From NCBI GenBank assembly GCA_947363565.1, contig CANAPP010000018.1, forward strand, positions 1-55,716: DNA of 55,716 nt, given 5' to 3'. The notes beneath the pieces were generated by a model. That model had not been told where the DNA came from, did not search any database, and saw only the letters and a list, made by a program, of their open reading frames with translations. Origin of the DNA: an uncultured Lachnospiraceae bacterium. Its GTDB lineage: Bacteria > Bacillota > Clostridia > Lachnospirales > Lachnospiraceae. Shown here one piece after another: positions 23,913 to 33,053 of the stretch. Each line of letters starts with the position of its first letter. The stretch's first letter is position 1. The translations under genes and the position numbers were made by a program.

Positions 23913-24662
23913 TTATGTCGGCCCAATCTGTACAATTTTCGCTGCAAGCTGGTCGTACATCTTAAGCACCTGCGCCGCACTCTGCAATGCCCGCTCTGTC
24001 GCCATCATCTGTGTATATTCCTGAATAATATCTACATTTGAATCCTCAATAAACTTCTGCATGATCGGTGTATACACATCCTGCGGCGCCGCTGTCGCGA
24101 CAAACATATCCCCTGTCGTCTTCTCAAGCTGTGTATCGTAATCCTGGAAATCTACAACGCGGATTCTCCCGAAATACTGTCCCGTCTCCTCTGAGCTTAT
24201 ATTTCCCAAAGAATCACAGGATATCTTATCGGTCCCGAGATAGATCGGTCCGTTCGTCCCCAGGACACGCCCCACACCATCAAGATACAGATATCCTTCA
24301 TTGTCAAGGATAAATGAACCGTTACGTGTGTAAGTAACGCCGTTTCCAGACTGGATGGCAAAAAATCCGCTGCCCTGAAGCGCGAAGTCCAATGAGCTTG
24401 CTGTAGGCGTAATCCCTCCCTGGGTATAATCGGTCACATTGCCGTCGCCGGTCACGATGCAATTCATCCGTCCAATCGGAGTCGGATTGCTCTTATCTGT
24501 GTTTCCGATACGGTAGATCATCTCGTCCTGAAATGTGGTCTGTGTAAAAGTGTCCTGTCTGAAACCCGGTGTAGAGATATTCGCCATATTATTACCGATG
24601 ACATTAAGATTCCTTGTCTGTGTCAGTACACCGGACGCCAGATTATAAAATCCTTTAAACAT
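23913..24662 (-). CDS. flgF: Flagellar rod protein, FlgF/FlgG family
   Basis: A 249-residue rod protein with NNMANISTPGFRQDTFT and FALQGSGFFAIQSGNGVTYTRNG, the shared rod/hook motif. The C-terminal helix (DIIQEYTQMMATERALQSAAQVLK) packs into the rod. It overlaps fliA by eight bases. The two paralogues are only distantly alike. Confidence 0.85.
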   Translation of the reverse strand: MFKGFYNLASGVLTQTRNLNVIGNNMANISTPGFRQDTFTQTTFQDEMIYRIGNTDKSNPTPIGRMNCIVTGDGNVTDYTQGGITPTASSLDFALQGSGFFAIQSGNGVTYTRNGSFILDNEGYLYLDGVGRVLGTNGPIYLGTDKISCDSLGNISSEETGQYFGRIRVVDFQDYDTQLEKTTGDMFVATAAPQDVYTPIMQKFIEDSNVDIIQEYTQMMATERALQSAAQVLKMYDQLAAKIVQIGPT

Positions 24663-25440
24663 GAGCCCCCTCCTTTCTGTCTGTCCCCATATCCATCTCC
24701 TGCTGGAGATATTCTTTCAGTCTCCGGATCGCGTTGGCATGGATCTGCGAAATCCTCGGCTCGCTCACTTCCATAACTGCCGCAATCTCTTTCATATTTA
24801 ATTCCTCCACATAGTAAAGGGATATTACAAGCTTTTCCTTTTCCTTCAGAGAATTGATCCCATCTTTTAACACCTGCCTGAATTCATTCTCCAGATATTT
24901 CTCCTCAGGCTGCTTTGCAAAATCCAGGGAAAGCAATGAAGATACCTTCTGCTTCTCCTCCATCACCATATCCAGTGATAACACGGAAGACAGGTTCATC
25001 TTCCCCATAACCTCCTGAAGCTTATCAAGCTTCATTCCCAGTTCTTTTGCAATCTCTTCCATAGACGGCATCGTGCCGGTGCTGGCATACATCTCTGTCG
25101 CCTTATCCTGTATCTCTTTGAAGCTTTTGCGCACCGTCCTCGGCACCCAGTCCTGCTTTCTGGCAATGTCGATGATCATGCCATGTATCCTCCGGGATAC
25201 ATAAGTCTCAAACTTGGCATTCTTTCCTGCGTCGTATTTATCAAGCGCCTTCATCAGCACGATAACCCCTTCATTGATGATATCCTCCACCTGGGTGAAC
25301 CCAAGATAGACATCTCTCATCTGGACTGCAATGCTCTTAACGATATACAGATAACGGAGAGTAAGCTCTTTTTTTATCTCAGCACTGCCTGTTGCCTGAT
25401 ATAATGCAAGAAGCTCTTCATTTGTCCTGCTCTCTTCCAT
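24655..25440 (-). CDS. fliA: Flagellar sigma factor FliA (sigma-28/SigD)
   Basis: A 261-residue sigma factor with regions 2 (DIINEGVIVLMKALDKYD, FETYVSRRIHGMIID), 3 and 4 (LNMKEIAAVMEVSEPRISQIHANAIRRLK). RIHGMIID in region 2.4 is typical for the flagellar sigma factor that reads GCCGATAT. Being near the end of the early operon delays its synthesis. It would serve the four TAAT/TAGA-N14-GNCGATAT sites in this window. Confidence 0.95.
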   Translation of the reverse strand: MEESRTNEELLALYQATGSAEIKKELTLRYLYIVKSIAVQMRDVYLGFTQVEDIINEGVIVLMKALDKYDAGKNAKFETYVSRRIHGMIIDIARKQDWVPRTVRKSFKEIQDKATEMYASTGTMPSMEEIAKELGMKLDKLQEVMGKMNLSSVLSLDMVMEEKQKVSSLLSLDFAKQPEEKYLENEFRQVLKDGINSLKEKEKLVISLYYVEELNMKEIAAVMEVSEPRISQIHANAIRRLKEYLQQEMDMGTDRKEGAHV

Positions 25441-25467
25441 CGGCTTAGTCTCCCCCTTCCTGTCTCT

Positions 25468-27540
25468 CTACTTAGTTATATTGCCAATTGCCTGTATCTG
25501 TACATTATTCGATATCTCATGAAATGACAGTACATAGATTGACGGATAAAACTGCTCCAGCATCCGGTAAACGTATACACGGATCACCTGGCTGGTCAGG
25601 ATGATCGGCTCCTGCGACAAGTCGTGGAACTTCTTCACTGCGTTGCCGATCTGCATCACAACGCTCTGCATCACGTCAGGCGGCAATGCCATATAGTACC
25701 CCTGATCACCCTTCGTCAGGCTTGATACCATCATCTTCTCAAGGTCAGCGTCCAGCGTAAGCACTCTCATCTGTCCATCCCTGCAGAACTTGCTGGTTAT
25801 GGTCCGCTTAAGGGCAGTTCTGATATTCTCGATAATCGTCGTCATATCTATTCCTGATGCAGCCGCATCGGAAATCGTCTCCATGATCGTCTCCATATCC
25901 TTGATCGGGATGCCCTCTTTCAAAAGACTTACCAGTATCTTCTGGAGCGTCCCGTAAGGAACCATTCCTGGAACCACCTCGTCAACAAGGCTTCCGGCCC
26001 GCTGTTTCAAGCTTTCTACAAGCTTCACAACCTCTTCCCTGTTGAGAAGCTCATGGGCATGCCTGCGGATCGTCTCTGACAGATGCGTCACCATAACCGA
26101 CAGCGGGTCGATAACGGTATAGCCGTATATCTCCGCCATCTCCTTATTTTCCGGAAGTATCCACTTACTCGGGATACCGTATGCCGGTTCAATGGTCTCG
26201 ATCCCGTCAATCTCGCCCACCGGCTCATCCGGCTCAAGGGCAAGATAGTGGTCGACAAGAATCTCTCCCCGTTCAACCTCTTCACCCTTGATCTTAATGA
26301 CATACTGGTTCGTCGTCAGGCTTGAACTGTCCCGAAGCCGCACGGACGGCACGACAAATCCCATCTCCTGCGCGTACTGTCTCCGGAAAATGACAATACG
26401 GTTGATCATCTTTCCTCCGCTTCCTTCATCCACAAGCGGAATCAGGCTGTAACCAAATTCCATCTCTATCGGTTCTACACCGATCAGAGCATAGACGTTA
26501 TTAATATCCCGGTAATATTCTTCTTCGCTTGGCTCCTCGGCGCCCTCCTCCGGTGCCTGCAGCATCCCAAGCTCCTGCGCGGCGGCAGCCTCCGCCACCT
26601 CTGTCATCTTATTCTGCAGCCGATAACCAGTAAGTAATAGAGCTGCTGCCAAAACTCCAAGCTGGAGCTTCGGCATCCCCGGTATCAGGATAAGGACTGC
26701 CAGGACACCTCCGGTGAACATGATCGCTCTTGGCTGTGATTTGAACTGCTCGGATACATCCTCATTAAGGCTTCCTTCTGATACAGATCTTGTTACGATC
26801 ATACCTGTAGCTGTGGAAATAAGGAGCGCCGGTATCTGTGACACCAGACCGTCGCCGACCGTGGCGATGGAATAAATAGAAAGCGCATCTTCAAGCGTTA
26901 AGCCTCCCTGTATGATTCCAATGATAAAGCCGCCGATCAGATTGACAAAGGTAATGATGATCGACATAACCGAATCGCCCTTTACAATCTTCGTTGCACC
27001 ATCCATCGCGCCGTAGAAATCAGATTCCCGCTGTATCTTGGAACGCCTTTCCTTTGCTTCTGATTCATTGATCAGTCCGGCACTTAAGTCAGCGTCAATA
27101 GCCATCTGCTTACCTGGCATAGCATCAAGTGTGAACCTGGCCGCAACCTCAGCGACACGCTCCGCACCTTTGGTGATAACAAGGAACTGTACCAGTACGA
27201 TGATGAAAAAGATAACGAAACCGACGACAACATTCCCGCGAAGTACAAACGTACCAAACGCCTGGATAACCTGGCCGGATTGTCCCTGATTCGTCAGGAT
27301 GTTCCTTGTGGACGATACATTAAGTCCCAGGCGGAACAGTGTTGTAACGAGCAAAAGGGACGGGAACGTAGCCAACTCCAGCGGTTCTCTGATATTCATG
27401 CTTATGATCAGAATAACCATGGAAATCGCTATATTTATAATAATTAATATGTCCATCAGAAACGGACTTAAGGGAATAATCAAAAGCAGGACAATGACCA
27501 GCACACACACTGTCACTGCATTACTTAGAAACTTCTTCAT
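25468..27540 (-). CDS. flhA: Export gate protein FlhA
   Basis: A 690-residue FlhA with seven to eight membrane helices in residues 1-320, the conserved cytoplasmic loop (GAERVAEVAARFTLDAMPGK) and a large C-terminal domain that docks chaperone-cargo complexes. It is the core of the flagellar type III export gate. fliA follows directly; flhF and flhG, which normally follow flhA in Clostridia, are absent. Confidence 0.97.
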   Translation of the reverse strand: MKKFLSNAVTVCVLVIVLLLIIPLSPFLMDILIIINIAISMVILIISMNIREPLELATFPSLLLVTTLFRLGLNVSSTRNILTNQGQSGQVIQAFGTFVLRGNVVVGFVIFFIIVLVQFLVITKGAERVAEVAARFTLDAMPGKQMAIDADLSAGLINESEAKERRSKIQRESDFYGAMDGATKIVKGDSVMSIIITFVNLIGGFIIGIIQGGLTLEDALSIYSIATVGDGLVSQIPALLISTATGMIVTRSVSEGSLNEDVSEQFKSQPRAIMFTGGVLAVLILIPGMPKLQLGVLAAALLLTGYRLQNKMTEVAEAAAAQELGMLQAPEEGAEEPSEEEYYRDINNVYALIGVEPIEMEFGYSLIPLVDEGSGGKMINRIVIFRRQYAQEMGFVVPSVRLRDSSSLTTNQYVIKIKGEEVERGEILVDHYLALEPDEPVGEIDGIETIEPAYGIPSKWILPENKEMAEIYGYTVIDPLSVMVTHLSETIRRHAHELLNREEVVKLVESLKQRAGSLVDEVVPGMVPYGTLQKILVSLLKEGIPIKDMETIMETISDAAASGIDMTTIIENIRTALKRTITSKFCRDGQMRVLTLDADLEKMMVSSLTKGDQGYYMALPPDVMQSVVMQIGNAVKKFHDLSQEPIILTSQVIRVYVYRMLEQFYPSIYVLSFHEISNNVQIQAIGNITK

Positions 27541-27543
27541 GCT

Positions 27544-28611
27544 TTACTCCATCTTATTGTTCATCTTATAAACATAAACCAGAATTTCCGCTACCGCACC
27601 ATAAAACTCCTGCGGGATCTCCTGCGATAAATCAGTGGAAGCATAAATTCCTCTGGCTAACGGCGGGTTCTCAATTACAGCAACACCGCTTTCCTCGGCA
27701 ACCCGTACAATCCGAAGCGCCAGCTCATCCTGACCCTTGGCAAGAACAATGGGAGCCCCGTAACTATCTGCGTCATACTTTAATGCAACTGCGAAATGCG
27801 TAGGGTTACGGATAACTACGTCTGCCCCTGGCACCGACTGCATCATACGCTCCCTTGCGCGCTGGCTCTGGATATTACGGATACGGCTCTTAATCTGCGG
27901 ATTACCTTCTGTCTGCTTAAACTCTTCCTTTACTTCCTGCTTGGTCATCTTGAGCTTTCGCTCATACTCCCACCGTTGATACATAAAATCCAATGCGGCA
28001 ATTACCAAAAACGCCATGCATATCCGTAGCACTAATGTCATTACCATCTCTAGCATATAAGCCCCCGAAATGGTAATATCCATATCCATCGTCCGTACTA
28101 CCTGAACCATATCATCTATTATAATGTTATAAATCACAGCAATCAATATAGTAATCTTCAGAATACTCTTAATTAATTCTACCACATTCTGAAGAGAAAA
28201 TAACTTTTTTATACCCGAAATCGGATTCAGCCGCTTAAGCTGCGGCCTAATGCTCTTGCTTGCCACTAAAAATCTTGTTTGTACACCGGTTGCAACCACC
28301 GCCAGTACTACAGACATCAAAAGGAGCGGTAAAATCGTCCGCACGATTGCCATAATGACCATCATCCCTATCTCGTTGATCTTCCCCTGGCTGGTGTCTG
28401 TCACCGTACCTGCGAATCCGATAAAATCTATCATAAATGCTCGGACTGTCTCATAAATATTCGGGAACAGCAGCTTTAATATATAGAAAGAGCCAAAAAG
28501 CGAAACTACCGTCACTACATCCTTGCTCTGGAATACATTACCTTCCTTACGCTGGTCTCTTCGCTTTTTAGGCGTGGCTTTTTCGGTCTTTTCACCGGAA
28601 TCTCCAGCCAT
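27544..28611 (-). CDS. flhB: Export switch protein FlhB
   Basis: A 355-residue FlhB with four membrane helices and the autocleavage motif NPTH in VIRNPTHFAVALKYD. Cleavage there switches export from hook to filament proteins when FliK signals hook completion. Complete length; followed by flhA after three bases. A separate FlhX copy of the C-terminal domain is encoded at 47209-47661. Confidence 0.97.
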   Translation of the reverse strand: MAGDSGEKTEKATPKKRRDQRKEGNVFQSKDVVTVVSLFGSFYILKLLFPNIYETVRAFMIDFIGFAGTVTDTSQGKINEIGMMVIMAIVRTILPLLLMSVVLAVVATGVQTRFLVASKSIRPQLKRLNPISGIKKLFSLQNVVELIKSILKITILIAVIYNIIIDDMVQVVRTMDMDITISGAYMLEMVMTLVLRICMAFLVIAALDFMYQRWEYERKLKMTKQEVKEEFKQTEGNPQIKSRIRNIQSQRARERMMQSVPGADVVIRNPTHFAVALKYDADSYGAPIVLAKGQDELALRIVRVAEESGVAVIENPPLARGIYASTDLSQEIPQEFYGAVAEILVYVYKMNNKME

Positions 28612-28627
28612 CTTTATCTCACATCCT

Positions 28628-29392
28628 TTATCCCGCTGCTATTACTTTTAACACATCCTCCAGACTGCTTACCATCTCCGTGACCAGATTCCCCAAAAAG
28701 CTTCCAATCGGCGAGACTAAGAACACCAAAAGTGCAAATCCTACCACGAGCCTGAGCTGGATACTCAGCACAAACAGATTGATCTGCGGTGTGATCTTCG
28801 TCAGGATCCCGACGCCTATCTGCATGATAAATTCAAATGCGATAAGCGGAAATGCCAGCTTCATGGCAAGCACAACGCACTGGGTAAAAATATCCAGCAT
28901 CATCCATGCCGCACCCTGCGAAAAAGCTGACGCACCATAAGGAACCACATCCCCCGAAGTCGCCACAATCTTTATCAGCGCAAGATGCCCGTCTACAGCA
29001 AAAAACAAAAGTAAATAAAAAATCTGGAGAATATTTCCTGACAACGCTATCTGAGAACCAGTCTGCGGATCATAAACCATCGCCATCGAGATTCCAATCT
29101 GAAAATCAATCACCGTCCCAGCATACGTCATCACCATATCAAACAAAATCATTACATAACCAAACAGATAGCCGACCGCGAATTCCTTCAGCAATGAGAA
29201 TCCAAAGATCAGCGAAGAATCCGGATCTATATCTGTAGTTACACCCTGCGCCTGCGCTGTAGAATAAACAATAATCGAAAGCCCAAGGGTAAGCCCAGTC
29301 TTTAGCATGGCAGGAATATTCCTTCTGCCGAAAACCGGATTTAGGAAGACAAAACCTGACATTCTCATCAGGATCAGGAAAAACAGCATCAT
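28628..29392 (-). CDS. fliR: Export gate protein FliR
   Basis: A 254-residue FliR with six hydrophobic segments and the conserved start MMLFFLILMRMSGFVFLNPVFG. It joins FliP and FliQ in the export channel. Gene order fliO-P-Q-R-flhB-flhA is canonical. Confidence 0.95.
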   Translation of the reverse strand: MMLFFLILMRMSGFVFLNPVFGRRNIPAMLKTGLTLGLSIIVYSTAQAQGVTTDIDPDSSLIFGFSLLKEFAVGYLFGYVMILFDMVMTYAGTVIDFQIGISMAMVYDPQTGSQIALSGNILQIFYLLLFFAVDGHLALIKIVATSGDVVPYGASAFSQGAAWMMLDIFTQCVVLAMKLAFPLIAFEFIMQIGVGILTKITPQINLFVLSIQLRLVVGFALLVFLVSPIGSFLGNLVTEMVSSLEDVLKVIAAG

Positions 29393-29400
29393 TTTCCCTC

Positions 29401-29661
29401 CTATCTGGCAATCATGTCAAATATCTGCCTTGTAAAATCCTGAAGAGCCCGCAGCATATTGCTCCCGTTTATTACCAGGATCACGCCGATCACCACCAGC
29501 TTCGGGAGGAAAGTCAATGTCTGCTCATGAATCTGTGTCGCTGCCTGAATGATCGATATGACGATTCCGACGATCATACTGATGATTAGAACCGGTCCTG
29601 CAAGCTGCGCCGCAAGGACGAACAGCTGATACATTACATCTGTAATCTCTGATGTAGTCAT
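29401..29661 (-). CDS. fliQ: Export gate protein FliQ
   Basis: An 86-residue protein with two membrane helices and the conserved SIIQAATQIHEQTLTFLPK stretch of FliQ. Confidence 0.96.
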   Translation of the reverse strand: MTTSEITDVMYQLFVLAAQLAGPVLIISMIVGIVISIIQAATQIHEQTLTFLPKLVVIGVILVINGSNMLRALQDFTRQIFDMIAR

Positions 29662-29675
29662 ATTACCTCTCCCCG

Positions 29676-30341
29676 CTAGTTAAAACTCTTCACAATCGAC
29701 GAGAACAAAAGTTCCCATCCATCAACCGATACAAATAAAAGCACCTTAAAGGGCAGTGCGATCGTCGCCGGAGGAAGCATGATCATCCCCATCGACATCA
29801 ATGTACTTGACACGATGATATCAAGCAGGAGGAAAGGTATATACAGAAGAAGTCCCGTAGTAAATCCCCGTTTCAGCTCACTTGTCATAAATGCCGGAAT
29901 AATCACGGTAAGGGACAAGTCCTGAGGCTCACCCTCCAGCTCCTGTCCCGACATATCAATGAACAGATTCAATGTACTCGTCTCTGTATTTTTCAGCATA
30001 AATTCCTTAAGCGGCACTTGCGCCTGCTTAAACACTTCCGTCTGGGTGATCTCACCGTTCTTATACGGTGTATAAACCTCCGTGTTCACCTGCTTTATGA
30101 TCGGATCCATAATAAACAGCGTCAAAAACAAAGCCATCCCCACGAGCACCATATTCGGCGGTGTCTGCTGGATTCCTATCGCGTTCCTGGTAAAAGAAAG
30201 AATAATGATAATCCTGACAAAAGATGTCATCATAATAAGGAGCGATGGCAGAATCATCAGAATCGTCAACATCACGAGAATCTGCAAGGTAGGAACCTCT
30301 GCACCGTTAATGCTTACTAAATTATTATTTTCTAAATCCAT
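29676..30341 (-). CDS. fliP: Export gate protein FliP
   Basis: A 221-residue FliP, short because no cleavable signal peptide precedes the first helix. The motifs FVRIIIILSFTRNAIGIQQTPPN and the C-terminal MLPPATIALPFKVLLFV are intact. It nucleates the FliPQR channel. Confidence 0.96.
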   Translation of the reverse strand: MDLENNNLVSINGAEVPTLQILVMLTILMILPSLLIMMTSFVRIIIILSFTRNAIGIQQTPPNMVLVGMALFLTLFIMDPIIKQVNTEVYTPYKNGEITQTEVFKQAQVPLKEFMLKNTETSTLNLFIDMSGQELEGEPQDLSLTVIIPAFMTSELKRGFTTGLLLYIPFLLLDIIVSSTLMSMGMIMLPPATIALPFKVLLFVSVDGWELLFSSIVKSFN

Positions 30342-30345
30342 ATAA

Positions 30346-30702
30346 TTACTTCTTCCTGTCCTTCAGCCGTTCTATTACATCCTTAAAAGCCGCACCTGCG
30401 TAATTCGTACTTTCTGGTACGGAAAGCTCCGTCAATTCATCTTCTTTTAACTCTGTCAATAAATTAACATTCTGTCCGGTAATCCCAAGCAGGAATATCC
30501 TGCCCGAAATCCTCACAAGAGCTACCGAAGACTCCTGCCCCAGAAGTGTTTGATCCACAATACTGATATAGCGTGAGCTTCCTCCCGTATATCTTCCGAC
30601 ACTCATCCTGGTCCCAATATACTTTGTGCATATATAGGTCAGAAATAAGATTGCGACCACGATCAGCAGCGTACCTATCGCCGTTGCTATACTCTGCAGC
30701 AT
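30346..30702 (-). CDS. fliO: Export assembly protein FliO
   Basis: A 118-residue protein with one N-terminal membrane helix (about 5-25) and a small cytoplasmic domain, placed directly before fliP. FliO helps assemble the FliP ring. Assigned by build and position more than by strong motifs. Confidence 0.85.
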   Translation of the reverse strand: MLQSIATAIGTLLIVVAILFLTYICTKYIGTRMSVGRYTGGSSRYISIVDQTLLGQESSVALVRISGRIFLLGITGQNVNLLTELKEDELTELSVPESTNYAGAAFKDVIERLKDRKK

Positions 30703-30735
30703 AAAGTCTTCTCCCCCTTTTGTGTCATCTTCCCT

Positions 30736-32115
30736 CTAAACAATCTCTGCGATCCTGATTCCAAAATTATCGTCAACGACAACAACATCACCCTTTGCAA
30801 TGCATTGCCCATTTACATATAAATCTACCTGCTCGCCGGCAAGCTTATCTAATACTACCAGTGAGCCTTTATTTAACTCAAGGATATCTTTAACCATCTT
30901 GGTGGTCCTTCCGATCTCAACAGAAAGCTCCATCGGAACATCCATCATCATATCCAGGTTCTCATCTAATATTCCGTCTGATGCATCGCCTGCACTGAGA
31001 TTAGGCTGCGGCGCTGACTGCACCCTGAGCTTCTTCGGCCCTGAAGCCGATTCCCTGAGCTGCTGGATCTGCTGCTGCTGCGTCTCCAGAGACTGGCGCA
31101 TCATATCCATCATCTGCATCATATTGTTCATGATCGCCGGATCCATCTGCGGCTGCACATATACCGGCGCCTGCGGCATCTGTGCGGCGGCAGGGGCCTG
31201 CTGCTGCGTTGCCTGAGGCTGCATTGCCGGTGCCGGCTGCGGTGCTGCGGCCGCCTGAGGCTGCGGTGCTGGTGCTGCTCCGCTGTCCGGAGCCATACCC
31301 TTAAGCATCTGCTCGATGGCCTCCTGTGACATCACTCCTCCGTCTCCGCCTGACGACGGTGCCGATGTCGGCGCACTTGCAGCCACTCCCGCTCCTCCGC
31401 TTAACATCCGCTCAATCTCTTCCTGCGACATCATCTTATTCTCATCTCCGCCTGATGACGGTGCGGGCGCTGCCGGTTGCGGTGCCGGTGCTGGTGCCGG
31501 TGCACTCTCTTCCCCGCCAAGCCCATCCGGGAAGAAGCCCGATACAAGTTCCTTCGCCAGACTGATCGGCATCAGATTAAGAAACTCGCTCTCCATCTTA
31601 TCCGCGATCATCAGGTTAAACCGGATAACTACCATCTCATCATTATCCGCAAAATATTTTTCCTTAAACTGTTCCGGGCTCTCCACCTCAAAGGAAACAG
31701 GCGTGGAAATATCAACCCTTCTGGAAAGCAGTTCCGACAATGCCGTAGCAGACGCTCCCATCATCTGGTTCATGACCTCGCAGATCGCGCTGATATTCAT
31801 CTCATCCAGTTCGAACTGCTCGTCCGGAATCTCCATTCCCATCAAAAGCTCGACGATTACTTTCACATCAATACGCTTCAGCAGCATGATGTTGCTTCCA
31901 TCAAGCCCTTCCACATAACCGATCTGTACCCCGACCGCCGGTTCAATACTTGCAAATTCAAATTCATCTTTACGCTTTACTTTTACCACCGGGGTTGTGA
32001 TGTCAACTCTGGTGTCAAGCATAGTTGAAACAGCGGTTGCGGAAGCTCCGAGACTGATATTAAGGATTTCACCGACGGCGTCTATTTCCATATTACTTAA
32101 ATTGTAAGTATCCAT
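30736..32115 (-). CDS. fliY: C-ring protein FliY with internal CheY-binding peptides
   Basis: A 459-residue FliY. Residues 1-195 are a CheC-like phosphatase domain with helices EILNISLGASATAVS and EVMNQMMGASATALS. A Pro/Ala/Gln-rich linker (200-385) follows, then a FliN domain (about 385-459, VPMELSVEIGRT). Two peptides in the linker, SQEEIERMLS (230-239) and SQEAIEQMLK (263-272), look like the FliM/FliY N-terminal CheY-P-binding motif; each is preceded by APSSGGD, so a segment of about 34 residues was duplicated. The N-terminus lacks the usual copy. Start 32115 has a GAGGG site; the longer frame is less likely. Confidence 0.93.
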   Translation of the reverse strand: MDTYNLSNMEIDAVGEILNISLGASATAVSTMLDTRVDITTPVVKVKRKDEFEFASIEPAVGVQIGYVEGLDGSNIMLLKRIDVKVIVELLMGMEIPDEQFELDEMNISAICEVMNQMMGASATALSELLSRRVDISTPVSFEVESPEQFKEKYFADNDEMVVIRFNLMIADKMESEFLNLMPISLAKELVSGFFPDGLGGEESAPAPAPAPQPAAPAPSSGGDENKMMSQEEIERMLSGGAGVAASAPTSAPSSGGDGGVMSQEAIEQMLKGMAPDSGAAPAPQPQAAAAPQPAPAMQPQATQQQAPAAAQMPQAPVYVQPQMDPAIMNNMMQMMDMMRQSLETQQQQIQQLRESASGPKKLRVQSAPQPNLSAGDASDGILDENLDMMMDVPMELSVEIGRTTKMVKDILELNKGSLVVLDKLAGEQVDLYVNGQCIAKGDVVVVDDNFGIRIAEIV

Positions 32116-32159
32116 ATTTCTTATCCCTCTTTCCGGCATCATCCGGTCCCTTCACGCCG

Positions 32160-32606
32160 TTACTGACCAATCTCAAGGGCCTTTTGAGCCATAAGCTTAA
32201 TTGCATTAAACGCAGTAATATTCGCATTATAAGAATGGGTTGCCGCCATACTGTCCGTAGTTTCCTTAATCAAATCCACATTGGGCATTGCTACATAACC
32301 ATTTGCATCTGCATCCGGGTGTTCCGGATTATATACCATCTTCAAGTCTGTCTGATCCTCGGCAATCTCTGTCACGATCACTCCGCCGTTGCGCTCCCCT
32401 GAACGCCCTGCGTTTCTCGTACGGCGCAGTACAGAACTGAAAGACTCTTCCTGGGCCTGGAACCTTACCACTTTTCTGCGGTAAGTCTCGCCCTCTTCTG
32501 TTCTTGTCGTTTCAATATTAGCAATATTCTGCGCCGCGACATCAAGCCGCAGACGCTGTGCGGTCATACCTGACGCACTGATATCTAGTGAACTTAAAAA
32601 AGCCAT
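32160..32606 (-). CDS. flgC: Proximal rod protein FlgC (displaced)
   Basis: A 148-residue FlgC: SLDISASGMTAQRLRLDVAAQNIANIETT at the N-terminus, NPEHPDADANGYVAMPNVD in the middle and a C-terminal ANITAFNAIKLMAQKALEIG helix. Length and motifs are complete. In nearly all related operons flgC lies between flgB and fliE; here those two adjoin at 45 kb and flgC is about 12 kb further on, between cheY and fliY. No second copy was found. Confidence 0.93.
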   Translation of the reverse strand: MAFLSSLDISASGMTAQRLRLDVAAQNIANIETTRTEEGETYRRKVVRFQAQEESFSSVLRRTRNAGRSGERNGGVIVTEIAEDQTDLKMVYNPEHPDADANGYVAMPNVDLIKETTDSMAATHSYNANITAFNAIKLMAQKALEIGQ

Positions 32607-32617
32607 GCCTGTTCCTC

Positions 32618-32980
32618 CTATTTTTCCAAGAGGCCGGTTACCGTCTTAAGAATACGCTCTGGTTTGAACGGCTTCACGATGAAGTCCTTAGCACCCGACT
32701 TAATTGCCTCAATAACCATACTTTCCTGCCCCATAGCAGAGCACATTACAACCTGTGAATTGCTGTCAATCTCTTTAATCTTCTTCAGCGCTTCTAATCC
32801 GTCCATATTCGGCATTGTGATATCCATCAAAACCAGTTCCGGTTTCTGCTCAGTATATGTCTTTACTGCATCCTGACCATCTGTGGCCTCAATCACATCC
32901 GTATATCCACCCTGCGCAAGCGCATTCTTAACCATCATCCGCATAAATGCTGCGTCATCAACTACCATTATCTTAGCCAT
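32618..32980 (-). CDS. cheY: Chemotaxis response regulator CheY
   Basis: A 120-residue single receiver domain with DD near residue 8-9, phosphoacceptor Asp in LVLMDITMPNMDG, and Lys in VKPFKPE. CheY-P binds FliM/FliY to alter rotation. Genes for its targets lie on both sides. Confidence 0.96.
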   Translation of the reverse strand: MAKIMVVDDAAFMRMMVKNALAQGGYTDVIEATDGQDAVKTYTEQKPELVLMDITMPNMDGLEALKKIKEIDSNSQVVMCSAMGQESMVIEAIKSGAKDFIVKPFKPERILKTVTGLLEK

Positions 32981-33031
32981 TTCAGCACCTCTCTCCTTGT
33001 TTTTACTTTGATTACTTAATATATATTGTAA

Positions 33032-33049
33032 CAGTGGCTTATTCCACTG
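33032..33049. repeat. Hairpin between fliM and cheY
   Basis: CAGTGG and CCACTG pair around six bases, just after the fliM stop. No U-tract follows, so it may protect the fliM transcript end or tune the level of cheY. Confidence 0.55.
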
Positions 33050-33053
33050 GTAC

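Noticed and set aside
31316-31918. A 200-codon plus-strand frame opposite fliY
   Set aside because: It is a shadow of the Pro/Ala-rich linker; no independent signals.
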